Shown: piece by piece, positions 23,291 through 31,843 of the stretch | How positions within the stretch are numbered: position 1 is the first letter of the stretch | Layout of the letters: each line of letters opens with the position of its first letter | Origin: Megalonaias nervosa | Taxonomy: Eukaryota > Mollusca > Bivalvia > Unionida > Unionidae | Direction: 5' to 3' | Length of the DNA stretch: 64,000 bases | Assembly: GCA_016617855.1 (NCBI GenBank) | Contig: JAECUM010003303.1 | Location: 52,213-116,212 of the forward strand | Translations under genes and position numbers: made by a program | The notes under the pieces: generated by a model | Told to the model about the DNA's origin: nothing | Databases searched by the model: none | What the model saw: the letters and a program-made list of their open reading frames with translations, nothing else

Positions 23291-26200
23291 AAGCAGACAG
23301 TTTAATAGAGTGGTACTTCCAGAATACAGTGATGCCCACCTTTATTCCCTTGGACAGATTCTCTCATGTTTTCAACTGATGAAGGAAAAAAAGCACGTGC
23401 AGCAGTTAAAATCTTCAGGTCACTGATTCTATTCTTAAAACACAAATTGCTATTTGCATACTATTGGTTTAGTTTGGAAACAGAGGTTTGTATGTTTTTA
23501 TCATTAAATGATAACTTGCAGAAATCGGGCAGTGTAACTTACTCAGAAAAGGGTTAATGGTCAATCACTATCAGAATACATGCCTGTGAATATGAAAGAG
23601 TTTTTTGGCGCAGTTGAAATCAACACCAGCTGTTTGATGGCCTGTTGCTTGCCTACAATTTGCCCGTGAGCTGAAACATCATCTGGTCACTCAGTGTACA
23701 TCTAAAAAATCACAGGGCGAATATCAGTGTGTATTCTGGCCATTCATCCTAGAATTAGGATTCACATTGTGTATTAACCATTTTTTTCCCATTACAGTCC
23801 TACCCACTTATATCGACATCACTTATGTTGACAAACTGCCTACGTCAACGAAAATTGCAAAGTCCCAGGCCCATAGACTATTTTTACTACCAAATTTTTC
23901 AAGCTTATGTTGATGTTGAGATAAAAAAATAAACATATATGCTGACAAAAGCCCTTTGTTTTCTAATCATTTATGACAACAGGCTGCCAGTTCCAACCCA
24001 TTATTTGTGCAACATTTATTTGATGATGCCACCAAAATAACAAACAGGCGTCTATTTGGTCCTCCCAAGTTGGCCTTTTGCTGCAGCTTCATTAATAATT
24101 GTAGCCTTCATCAAGGCAAGCCAGCTACAGTCTTCAAACATGGCACCCTTCATCAAAGGAAGTCAGCACCAAACTTGAATAAAAGCAATGGAATCTGATC
24201 AATTGTTGCATTTTCCAAATTCACGGGAACATGTTTATTGTGCCATGAAAATGTCCTATTTGCAGGAAAGGGTAACTTTATCTTGACGATGGCTACAAAC
24301 AGCAGTGTAAATGCAAATTAAATTAATCATTTGAAACTAGATATCTGGCCCCCAAGTTAATTGAAGGTGGGATATCTCACAAAGGTATTTGTGAAATTTT
24401 TTTTATTTTGTTCACTTATTTTCATTTCCCTAAGCCAGTACCAAGGAGGTTTTGCATTAATTAGGTAGATCAGCTAACCTGAATAGCATCAGCTATTCTG
24501 TTTATTCACAAAATAAAAACTTTAAAAAAAAACTGTGCTTAGTAGGTTTGTAGTATTTTGAATAGTCTACAAAAGAGACAGTAATGGCAGATTACATCCA
24601 TGTTTGACTGCACAAGGTGTTAGCTGAATTGCACATGCTGAGATTTGTTTTCAGTCTCACCACTAACTGAGACAACCTCAGCAATCAGAAATTACTGTCT
24701 CAACTAGCTGGCATGTTTTTGTGTTAAAATTGATGGAAAATTCTTGTACACCTAATAATTTTACAGAATGGTATTACATGTATTCTAATTGTTTAGATGA
24801 TTTCTAATTGATTTTCATAATGTTGGTATAATCTCATCTGGCATGTTCTATACAGATGTGAGGCAGGTGAGATGTAATGCATTCTTGGATCTCTTGTTTT
24901 ATTCTGGCAGTGGTAGGGACATATAGTATTACCCTTGTCCATCCATCCATCACTCCTTGGTTCTGTTTTATATTAGATAATTTCAGACACTGTGGTCAGA
25001 CATCTGGTCTTCATGAACAGATTTCAAATTTGTGTTGGACTCAGGGATGCAAATTTTCATTGCATTTGCAGATTATTGCAATGTGTTGGGGGAAAGTTCA
25101 TTTCAGAAATTGACATTGATACAATGTGAAAATACAATAATAATGGTCAAATGGATGTTATTTTACTTTGACATGGAACTCTTTATACTGGTTATAAGAG
25201 GGCCATTGCACAATTAAATACATGATATTTGACCGCAACAGGGCCAATATCATACAACCAATCTAATTATTGCAACTACCGCAAAATGGAAATTGTGTGT
25301 TTTTAGCTGTACTTTTCATAGACCAGAAGAGCTTATTGGATGGTTTTTTTGCAACCTGTCCATCCATCCATTAGTATGAGTTTGTTATCTGTACTTCTCC
25401 TAAACTACATGGATGATTGCTTTAAAACTTTACACATAGTCATTCTATGATCTAGTTGGTCCTTAATGAAACTGTGCTGCCTGGACATCCAATATGGCAC
25501 CATAGCTGCTATCTTGAAAATGTTTTTATTGCCTCTCCACCTGAATGGATGGTCATATCAACATGGAGTTTCACTTAGGCCCAAAAAAATATGTGTTTCT
25601 TGTTGGTTGACTATCCCTATTTTTCGAATGCGACCCTAGCACTCCCCCCGTAATTTTTAAAAAAAAATTCAAAACCTAAATAATTCCCCAAGAAAATTCC
25701 CAAAATTGATTTGTGCATCTAATTGAGCCTGTTTAGCCCAGTACTTGGTGCACTTAGAATGTTATATATACTAATCATTATCATATATATAATGTTTATA
25801 AAAAAGCCAAAAGAACCCCAACTACCCTAATTTTAAAACCAGTGGAATAGGAAAAACACTTGTTTTCCCTGAAAGACTTCTTATGATGTCTACTTGGTAA
25901 AAATTGAAAATGATGCCGATCTGATGTTCATATGGCCACCACAGCAGCCATCTTGAAAACCTTGTTATCGCTACTCCTCTTAAATGGATGGTTATATCAA
26001 CATGGGGTTTCATGAAAAGACTTCTTATGATGTCTAGCTGGTGCTGAATATAAATACCTATCTGACATCCAATATGGTTACCATGGCAGCCATCTGTAAA
26101 ATTCTATACTCAGAACTGTAATTGAATAGAAAGTGTTGAACAGAAAGTATTATTGATGTGGGGTTTTCACCAGAAAACTTATGTTCAATTGGTCTTGAGT

Positions 26201-29200
26201 GAAAATGGTGCTGATCTGAAGTCCAATATTGCTGCTACTGCAGCCATCTTAAATGCCTTTTCATTGCAACACCTGAACAGTCATATTTTGAAAATATTGT
26301 TATCTCTACTCCACTCCAAATGGATGGCTCTTTCAACAGACTTACGATTCCTAGTTGGTCCTAAATGAAAATGGCTGCCATGATGACTGTCTAAAAAAAT
26401 GTTTTTGTCACTACTACCCCTGTAGTACTATCAGTTCCATTTATGGTCTTTGTCCAGTCTCAGTGCATATCATATCTTAAGGCTCTATAAGATAAAAAGA
26501 AGAAAAAAAATTTGTTTCCTATTATTCTGATTTTAAAATTATGGTAGGTATGTGACTTTGATTTTGTTTTTGTTTCTTCTTTGAACAGTATACATATATT
26601 ATAATGATTAGTATATGTAATGTAGCTAGTGTTTCAAGTACTGGGCAAAACCAGCTCAATTAGATGCACAAATAAATTTCAGGAATATTTTTTAATTATT
26701 TTTTTTTTACCCAGGGTAAAAAGTGCTAGGGTTGGCAATGAAAAACAGGGACAATTGGCCAACTGGAAACGCACATATTTTGGGGGGTGTCTGAAGTATA
26801 ATAAAAAATGGCGGCCTGATTTTGCTGTGTACTTGTGATTAATTTCATTATCATGAAAACAGTACTACCGGTAGTACTAAAACATGCTGGAACAGAAAAC
26901 AATTTTTAGGGTTCGAAATTGATCACCACACTTTAAGGCAATTGGAGTTAAATGCCTATGGACACAGTATAGTGACCAATCCAGTTTGTATTTTGTGTTT
27001 TCTAGATCCCCATCGGTATATAACTTTAAAGTCATTTGAGATTAATTTGGATTATTTGTATATAATTACTAGATGGTGTGTCATGTACCACATTGGGAAT
27101 GTTATCATCAGGATCAAGGTCATGACTCAGTATTTCCATTTTTCAATCACCCTTCCCTTCCACTATAACCTGAAAGTCATTTCATAAGGGATGAAATTTC
27201 ATATACATCATCACTACAAGGTTTGTCACATACCACATTTGGGGGGGTCCTGTCTTCAAGTTCAAGGTCTCGGCTCAATATTTTACATTTTCATCAAACT
27301 TTTCCATCCACTTCATAACTTTAAAGCTTCTGAATTTTAGGGATAAAAATTCCTATACTTACACATCATTGCTGGAAGGTGTGTACATACTAGATTGACT
27401 GATCTATCTCCAAGATCAAGGCCACAGTTCAGTATTTTGTTTTCCATCACACTTTCCTTTATGAACAATAACTTTCAAGCTTTTTGAGATTTAAGGATGA
27501 AATTTGGACATCATTGCAAGAAGGTGTGTCATATACCATATAGGAGGTCCTCTTCAAGGTCAACTTGGAGGATTGCTTTGAAACTTTACACACACTCACA
27601 CACACACACACTTACACATTCAGATTCCTGGTGTAGTTGACCCTTAATGAAAATGGTGCTGTTCAGATATCCAGTATGGACACCACAAATGCCAGCAAGA
27701 AAATCTTGTTATATCTACATGTGAATGGATTTTCATATCAACATGGGGTTTTCACTAAAAGACTTCTTATGATACCTAGTTGGTTCTTTATCAAAATGGT
27801 GCAAATTTGACATCCAATATGGCCACCACAGCAGTAATCTTGAATATTTTGTCATTGCTACTCCAGGACAGAAAGTCATTTGAAATCAGATTTTCATCAG
27901 AATTCTTCTTATGATGCCTAGTTGGTCCTAAATGAAAATGATACAACTCTGATGTCCAATATGGCCAACACAGCAGCCAACTTCTCTGGAATGGGTTGTT
28001 ATATCAATGTGGAGTTTTTACTGAACAAATTTATGATGTCTACTTGGTCCTCAATCAAAATGGTGCCAGTCTGATGTTCAGTATGGCCACCATGTCAGCC
28101 ATATTTAAAATCTTATTACTACTTTACCTGAATTTAAAGTCATATCAGCCTGGGGGCAGGGGGTGGGGAGGGGGGTAGATGAATACTTCTGATGATGTCT
28201 AGTTGATCCTAAATGCAAATGGTGCTGATATAACATCCAATATGGCTACCACTTGTTATAACTACTCCTCCTTACAACTTCACCTAAATGAAAGTTGTAT
28301 CAGCATGAAGTTTTCACTTTTAATGATGTATAGTTTGTCCTAAATGAAAATGATCTCAATCTGACATGCATTATGGCTGCAATAGCAGTTAAGAAAATCT
28401 TGGTAATACTGGTTTCAACACTCCAGTTAAAAACAAGAAATTATGTTATTTTAAATTCCTCTAAATTCATTTCACCCTGTAGATTGACAGTTCTTTTGAA
28501 GGACTTGTGTTTATATAAAGAAAGACCATAGACCTCCAACTATTGTTAGCCAACTTGTTTGAATGAAGCTACTATAGTAGGCTACCAAACTTCTTTGTCT
28601 TTTTCAGTAGTGCTTAAATGAGGATTAAATTACCTTTGGTAAAATCAATGACAGATGCATGTCAAAGGCAGTGGTAATATCCAATACTTATTTTACCCTG
28701 AGAGAAATTTTATTTAAGAAAACATTCAAAGAGGCCAAAGAAAAAATAAAACTAATATTAAAAAAAATTAATTTCTTTGCACATTGATAATTAAATTTTA
28801 TGTTGCAGATGTACTGTTAGAAAGAAACATTAAATTTGAATGACTGAAATATTGAGATTTACAGAATATACATGTACTAAGCTATCATTTTAAGTTGTCT
28901 GAAATCTTTCCATTGAAAAATACAACTTGTGCCTGTTTGCTGAGTTTCTATACTGTTTACATCATATTTGGCTTAAGCAAGCTAAGTTTATGCTTCACTT
29001 CGTGCAGTTTCATGGCAAAGTCAAGCAACAGAGAATAGTTTTTTGTCCACATTTGGGAATATTTGTGGGAAATTCCCAGACAGTTTTAAAAGGAAATTTT
29101 GCCCACTTTGCTTGGTTATTTGACTTTCAACCTTTTTTTATTCAGCTAGAAATAGTTCTGGTTTCAACAGCAGTGCTCTGGTTTAAGTCCATTTCTTCTT

Positions 29201-29855
29201 TCCATCAGTTCCTGACAGCAACACCCTGTCCTTAATGGTGAGCCGAGAACAAGAGATACAGAGCAGCAAACAGATCCAGAGGGCACTAGGACTTGCATGT
29301 GTGGATTGCAGGGCCATCATGTATCAGATTCAGTTGAGAGTGGTGCGTGAATTTGGACTGCCTGACTTAACTGTGGAAGTTCTTAAGAATAGCAGTTACT
29401 ATCATCCTCAGGACCCCATTGCTCAGTTTATTGAGAGACCTCAGTATGTTGAATGTCAGTTCAAAAGAACAGCACCCACAAGACATAAATCAATCCTACA
29501 ATTTAGTGCTCATCAGAAATACAGTAGTAACCGTACCAAACCAGTGCAATGTGTTCCCCCATTGTCCCCATCTAAGTCCTACAACAGTGGGCCAGCAACA
29601 GAAGAGGTAAGTCTATCAATGTTGCATATGCTAATTATGGTACACAATTAAACTCTTATCCTCAATCATGGGCAAAGGTCAAGCACACAATAGAAATTAA
29701 ATATTCATAACAATACATAACTCAAAAAAATGCCGTCATTTTCATGCCAAGTCCCCATCAGAGCTTCCCACACTATTTTTAGCCTGGTCTTGGAGAGAAA
29801 ATGTTAGGGTCATTCAGCTATTGAAATTTGACAACTGCACAGTAATTGTAAATTA

Positions 29856-29891
<36 letters not shown>

Positions 29892-31843
29892 AAAAGATGA
29901 AGTTTGTATTAAAAAGGTTGGAACGTTAAGCCATTGGTTCACAACCTTTTTGGGCCACAACCCTATTAAGTATTGTTTCTAAGCCTCATTACCCCGTTTC
30001 CACATTTTGATCAGTATTGCCACTCTTAGGAACACAAAACCCTCAAGACCATCCAGAATGTCCTAGTGACCATGATTTGGGTCATGACCTGGGTGTTGGT
30101 TGGGAGCCACTGCGTTAAGCAGTTAAGTATAGTGATTTGATTATCAGAAAATTGATAGATATATAACAAGAATATCATTATCTTAGTAATTCATTCTTGA
30201 TTGCCAGATCACATCTTGTTAGCATAAAAATAATCAAGATCATGACTCAGGTTTTCAAATCTCATAACAGTCTTTATTTTCTAATGCTGACAACTCAGGG
30301 TGATCTAGCAGTCAAGATCGCATTACTGTGAAATTAGTATATACATCAAGTAGACTTTAATGTAGCTATTTGGGTTCAGTCTCATTTTGAAGATTTATGG
30401 CCCCCTGATTGCCCATCCTCCTGACATTGGTTTCCATAAGAAAACATCCCCCAAATCTATTAAATTTCAACCAAATTTGACATCAGGTTTCCAGATTGAT
30501 GACACCACGAGCTTCATTTCCAGCATTCCATGACATCCTTTACAGGAAATACAGCCTTCGATTTTCTATCCTTCTGACTTTGGCTGCATAACTTTACTAA
30601 GTTTTGGTACAATTGAGCCAGAATTGATACGACTTTCAATGAGTTTAATTTCAAGTGTTCCACATTTTATCATTTAGAAGAGTTATGGACCTTGATTCAT
30701 CATCCTTCTAACTTTGCTTTCCACACCATTACTTTACTAAGGAATGTTGCATTTTTGCCAAAGTTAGAATGCATCTACATGTTGCTGAGACCTTGAATCA
30801 GTTGGATTTTCTGCTTTCCATATCATCATTTGAAAGAGTTTTGGCTCCTGAATACCCATCTTATTCCAAACTTTGGTTTTACCGTCTGCGCTAGCCATAG
30901 TTCCAATATGTTAACCTCATCTACACCTTGGTGGATTGGTCAGGTATTTAATTGCTTTGGGTCTGTGAATTTCACTGGATGCGGTGGCATGCCATCGCAT
31001 CCAGTCAAAATCAACTTGTTCAAATTTGAACATTGTTCCTGCGTGATCAAGAAAAGGTGAGCACACAGCTGGAAGTGACTCATAAGTAAGCAATTTTTGT
31101 ACAAATACATCCTTTCCTCCAATACACCTGTAAGGCTTCTCCCTGGTATGTAGTCAGACTTTCAGTGTTAAACTTACAAAGTATCCTTTTGAAGTCAATT
31201 GCCTCTACAATTTTTGGCCAATGTGCAAAGCACCACAGATTCACACTGTTGGTTAGTTGGCATTACATACTAAGGTATGCAACTATGAGATCCGATAGAA
31301 GTCGCTAGGACAAAGCACTGAAGTATCAGTCTACCAAGGTTTAGATAGGGTTAACATATCGGAACCTTGGCTAGTGAAGATGTGAAAAAGCTGTGAAATT
31401 GATAGTTTTAACAATAAAAATGTTCTTCTTGGAAGTACAAAAGCTGTGAAAATGATAGTTTGAACAACACAGTTCTACTTGGAAGTACTATAATTTTAAC
31501 ACAAAATATTTCTGTTGAATCAGGTTTAATTTGGTTAGGGCAGTATGTTGTGTTTCACACTTTTAATATGTTATGAACCCTTTAATAAAGGTAAATAATT
31601 TAGCTCTTTCAAAAGATTCCAAACCAATTTCCATACACTTCCTTTCAGCCTAATGGAAGCTCTAGTAGTGACATTGACTACCAGAATAGAAGTGGAACTT
31701 TGAGCAGTACAAGGAGCACACTGAGCGACGCAATGCCGGATATTGCAATAGCATCATCCTCTCTGAGTCGGGTTCATCTACATGATGAATTGGAATTGGA
31801 CATTGGAGATGGTACTGGAAGACATGGGACAATGTACATCTAA
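7258..31843 (+). CDS. BTBD7: BTBD7 orthologue, 3' six coding exons (partial gene)
   Basis: Join of 7258-7466, 13732-13807, 17125-17432, 20719-20902, 29209-29606 and 31649-31843. Every junction has AG at the acceptor and GT at the donor, and the phases agree throughout (2 bases in, then 0, 1, 0, 1, 0), giving 455 residues and a TAA stop. From recall of vertebrate BTBD7, the deduced protein matches in order: the BACK region (CEDII, WSSEPHGSKW, RQALHFL), KWGEHRLVRRI, GVKRRDL, LLPLVRMDHV, KRGLVSSPPSHM, PRLFTPYYEE, IPDTLYMV, IQLRVVREFGL, and a late MPDIA motif. BTBD7 has two BTB domains followed by BACK; the BTB exons are not seen here. In vertebrates it is cytoplasmic or nuclear and promotes branching morphogenesis by raising Snail2 and lowering E-cadherin; its role here is inferred. 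The protein ends soon after MPDIA, so the C-terminal tail is shorter than in vertebrates. Confidence 0.93.
9635..11793. mobile_element. TIR DNA transposon, non-autonomous, TA target site
   Basis: Left end reads CACCTCTCCCTCAATAACTC; the reverse complement of the right end reads CACCATTCCCTCGATAACTC, about 19 of 22 matching. Both ends abut TA (9633-9634 and 11794-11795), the signature of Tc1/mariner/pogo-type insertion. The 2.16-kb interior has no intact ORF. A Cys-His-containing open piece on the minus strand near 10230-10360 (GKGLCLLCEHH) could be a transposase remnant, but I cannot assign it. Confidence 0.75.
12470..12620. repeat. Tandem repeat family C, single fragment
   Basis: CATCATTTGGAGCAGTCATA, then GCCCTTGAATACCCATTTTT and AACTTTGGTTTTCC match the core of the family C units at 30395-30900 and 36890-37500. 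One partial copy only. Confidence 0.55.
13732..13807 (+). CDS. BTBD7: BTBD7 exon: KWGEHRLVRR segment
   Basis: Acceptor ATTTTCAG at 13724-13731, donor GTATTC at 13808. It encodes AGELDILTAVLKWGEHRL and then VRRIEER plus the first base of a Glu codon (G|AG with the next exon). The KWGEHxLxxRI motif is diagnostic for BTBD7 after the BACK domain. At 76 bp it is the shortest exon and sits between introns of 6.3 and 3.3 kb. Confidence 0.92.
13808..17124 (+). other. BTBD7: BTBD7 intron (3.3 kb)
   Basis: GTATTC...GTTTCAG. More than half is a TIR element (14197-16076), with a second TIR-like start at about 13904. From 16079 to 17124 I see only AT-rich non-coding sequence. Confidence 0.85.
14197..16076. 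mobile_element. TIR DNA transposon, non-autonomous, TA target site
   Basis: Left end CCGTATATACTTGAGTATAA and reverse-complemented right end CCATATATACTCATGTATAA are clear terminal inverted repeats, flanked by TA at 14195-14196 and 16077-16078. No transposase ORF is present in the 1.88-kb interior. A similar end-like sequence, CCATATATACTCACTTACAA, at about 13905 suggests either a nested or truncated second copy or an alternative left end. Confidence 0.7.
17125..17432 (+). CDS. BTBD7: BTBD7 exon: PNLL/GVKRRDL to PYYEEVK
   Basis: Acceptor TGTTTCAG at 17117-17124, donor GTAAAC at 17433. The exon opens with AG, finishing the split Glu codon, then PNLLNHTAHSISKKGVKRRD. It continues through LREILAELLPLVRMDHVVP, KRGLVSSPPSHM and PRLFTPYYEEVK. 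102 complete codons, ending in phase 0. The order and spacing of these blocks match vertebrate BTBD7 with few insertions. The open frame runs past the donor for 11 codons, so the splice site and not the ORF end defines the exon. Confidence 0.93.
17433..20718 (+). other. BTBD7: BTBD7 intron (3.3 kb)
   Basis: GTAAAC...CATCAG. It contains a short (CT)n tract (18341-18376) and an A-rich tract near 18955-18969. No TIR element, SINE or coding block is recognisable in the rest. Confidence 0.85.
18341..18376. repeat. (CT)n microsatellite
   Basis: Uninterrupted TC/CT dinucleotides except one CG step, within a BTBD7 intron. Confidence 0.95.
20719..20902 (+). CDS. BTBD7: BTBD7 exon: IPDTLYMV segment
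   Basis: Acceptor TTCATCAG at 20711-20718. It starts SVLEEHLASGQDQEQSRVR and continues to IPDTLYMVEDRQYF, then MMMSPPSYATTVDAFSGTIP. Two donors both leave phase 1: CAG|GTGGAC at 20903 and GAC|GTAATT at 20909. I chose 20903 because joining to the next exon then gives IPVP, as I recall for vertebrate BTBD7; the other gives IPGGLP. A (CT)n microsatellite starts about 45 bp into the intron and falsely extends the open frame. Confidence 0.85.
20947..21018. repeat. (CT)n microsatellite just after a BTBD7 exon
   Basis: About 70 bp of TC repeats starting some 45 bp downstream of the splice donor at 20903. It makes a polypyrimidine tract close to a donor and creates a spurious Ser-Leu repeat open frame. 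Confidence 0.95.
21204..22003. mobile_element. 0.8-kb TIR element, TA target site
   Basis: Perfect ends TGCAGACCTGCCA (21204-21216) and TGGCAGGTCTGCA (21991-22003), each flanked outward by TA. Just inside, the left end has a run of CTTACG/CGTAAG palindromic steps (21218-21290). The interior is short, with no ORF, so the element is non-autonomous. The superfamily is not certain from the ends alone. Confidence 0.7.
22255..22506 (+). mobile_element. tRNA-derived SINE, family 1, copy 1
   Basis: The tRNA-like head has an A box (GAGTGGCTGAGTGGTCTAAA) and a B box (GGGTTCAAGTCTA). A conserved central domain follows (CTTGCCAGTAGCTTCTC, TTCTTTCCGGGGATTTCCC), then a tail AACGGCGTTAAGCCCC and (AACA)n. 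The flanking target duplication is ACCATATTGTT at 22244-22254 and ACCATATCGTT at 22508-22518. The conserved middle domain recalls the metazoan SINE superfamilies described from molluscs, but the precise superfamily is not verified. Confidence 0.88.
22519..23000. other. Sequence between the two intronic SINEs
   Basis: AT-rich intronic DNA; no feature recognised. Confidence 0.6.
23011..23288 (+). mobile_element. tRNA-derived SINE, family 1, copy 2
   Basis: Nearly identical to the copy at 22255, with the same boxes, central domain and 3' tail, ending in (ACA)n of about 45 bp. A perfect 10-bp target duplication AAAAGCAGAC flanks it (23001-23010 and 23289-23298). The clean duplication and long tail indicate a comparatively young insertion. 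Confidence 0.93.
25300..26430 (+). repeat. Tandem repeat family A, block 1
   Basis: It begins with a head module containing GACCAGAAGAGCTTATTGGA and a CCATCCATCCAT run. Several head-to-tail units of about 150-170 bp follow, with the order: TGGTCATATCAACATGGGGT, TTTTCACC..AAGACTTCTTA, TGATGTCTAGTTGGTCCTAA, ATGAAAATGGTGCTGATCTG, ACATCCAATATGGCCACCA, AGCCATCTTGAAAATCTTGT, TACTCCTC.TGAATGGA. Units are 70-90% alike by eye. The same family recurs four more times in the window, always in this orientation. Confidence 0.8.
26940..27590 (+). repeat. Tandem repeat family B, block 2
   Basis: About three and a half units of roughly 180 bp with the boxes AAGGTCA.GACTCAGTATTT, ATCACACTTTCCTT, ATAACTTTAAAGTCATTTGA, GGATGAAATTT, CATCATTGC.GGAAGGTGTG and CATATACCA...GGGAGGTCCT. 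It runs directly into a short (CA)n tract and family A block 2. Confidence 0.75.
27593..28430 (+). repeat. Tandem repeat family A, block 2
   Basis: A short (CA)n tract (27593-27612) is followed by about five family A units with the same box order as at 25300. A G-rich patch at 28153-28177 interrupts one unit. Confidence 0.75.
29209..29606 (+). CDS. BTBD7: BTBD7 exon: REQEIQ / QIQLRVVREFGL region
   Basis: Acceptor TTCCATCAG at 29200-29208, strong donor GTAAGT at 29607. The first two bases TT finish the split codon, followed by PDSNTLSLMVSREQEIQSS and 132 complete codons in all. It includes a predicted helical stretch (EQEIQSSKQIQRALGL), CRAIMYQIQLRVVREFGLPD and the ExLKNSSYYHPQD block. These correspond to the RLQELRH.../IQIRVLREFGL region of vertebrate BTBD7. 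The second half is Ser/Pro/Thr-rich and likely disordered. Confidence 0.92.
29856..29891. repeat. (GT)n(AT)n compound microsatellite
   Basis: GT steps followed by AT steps, immediately 5' of the hAT-type MITE. Confidence 0.95.
29932..30112. mobile_element. hAT-type MITE with perfect 8-bp target duplication
   Basis: Left end CATTGGTTCACAACCTTTTT, right end GGTTGGGAGCCACTG, giving imperfect inverted termini of the CAGTGGTTC.CAACC type common in hAT elements. GGGCCACAACCC near the left and GGGTCATGACC near the right extend the symmetry. It is flanked by CGTTAAGC at 29924-29931 and 30113-30120, an exact 8-bp duplication as hAT transposases make. At 181 bp it is non-autonomous. Confidence 0.9.
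30395..30900. repeat. Tandem repeat family C, block 1
   Basis: Roughly three units of about 170 bp with the boxes TTATGGCCCCTGATTGCCCA, TCCTTCTGACTTTGGTTTCC, ACTTTACTAAG.TTTGTTGGA, TTTCAACCAAATTTG, TGAGTTTAATTTCAAGTGTT and CCACATTTTATCATTTAGAA. The same boxes recur at 36890-37500. Confidence 0.7.
30974..31005. repeat. 32-bp near-perfect palindrome
   Basis: ACTGGATGCG (30974-30983) and CGCATCCAGT (30996-31005) flank a central TGGCATGCCA; only one base pair mismatches. The symmetry makes open frames on both strands read GMP.HPVK. There is no obvious transposon context. Confidence 0.85.
31649..31843 (+). CDS. BTBD7: BTBD7 terminal coding exon with stop
   Basis: Acceptor CCTTTCAG at 31641-31648, followed by 64 sense codons and TAA at 31841-31843. 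The start is Ser-rich (PNGSSSSDIDYQNRSGTLSS); then comes DAMPDIAIASSSLSRVHLHD, an acidic ELELDIGDGTG and the end HGTMYI. MPDIA followed by a Ser-Leu-Ser stretch matches a motif in the C-terminal half of vertebrate BTBD7, which supports this as genuine coding sequence. The protein stops about 38 residues after that motif. Confidence 0.88.
   Translation, partial: PNGSSSSDIDYQNRSGTLSSTRSTLSDAMPDIAIASSSLSRVHLHDELELDIGDGTGRHGTMYI

Larger units (their letters stand above)
20903..29208 (+). other. BTBD7: BTBD7 intron (8.3 kb), rich in repeats
   Basis: GTGGAC (or GTAATT six bases later)...CCATCAG. It carries a (CT)n array, a TA-flanked 0.8-kb TIR element, two SINE copies and large blocks of tandem families A and B. 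The stretches 22010-22240, 23300-25300 and 28430-29200 show nothing else I can name. Confidence 0.85.
29607..31648 (+). other. BTBD7: BTBD7 intron (2.0 kb)
   Basis: GTAAGT...CTTTCAG. It contains a (GT)n(AT)n tract, a 181-bp hAT-type MITE with perfect target duplication, a family C tandem block and a 32-bp near-perfect palindrome. Confidence 0.85.

Noticed and set aside
22228..23339. Open frames containing VAEWSKALSVTDHCHLTSVC and its reverse-strand counterparts
   Set aside because: They are SINE sequence read in frame; the same peptide appears at each SINE copy, including 40341-40565.
23797..23870. Possible TIR fragment TACAGTCCTACCCACTTATA with repeated TTATGTTGAC-like steps
   Set aside because: No matching right end was found, so an element cannot be supported.
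25300..28430. CRISPR-like array
   Set aside because: Units are contiguous, diverged and ~150-180 bp in a eukaryotic intron; no repeat-spacer structure.
28927..29235. 102-codon open frame just before a BTBD7 exon
   Set aside because: Intronic; it has a polypyrimidine tract and acceptor within it and no recognisable domain.
29235..29651. BTBD7 exon start at the ATG 29235
   Set aside because: The frame is open upstream to a good acceptor at 29208 and phases match the previous exon, so this Met is internal.
30830..31122. Overlapping open frames sharing GMP.HPVK on opposite strands
   Set aside because: Explained by the 32-bp palindrome.
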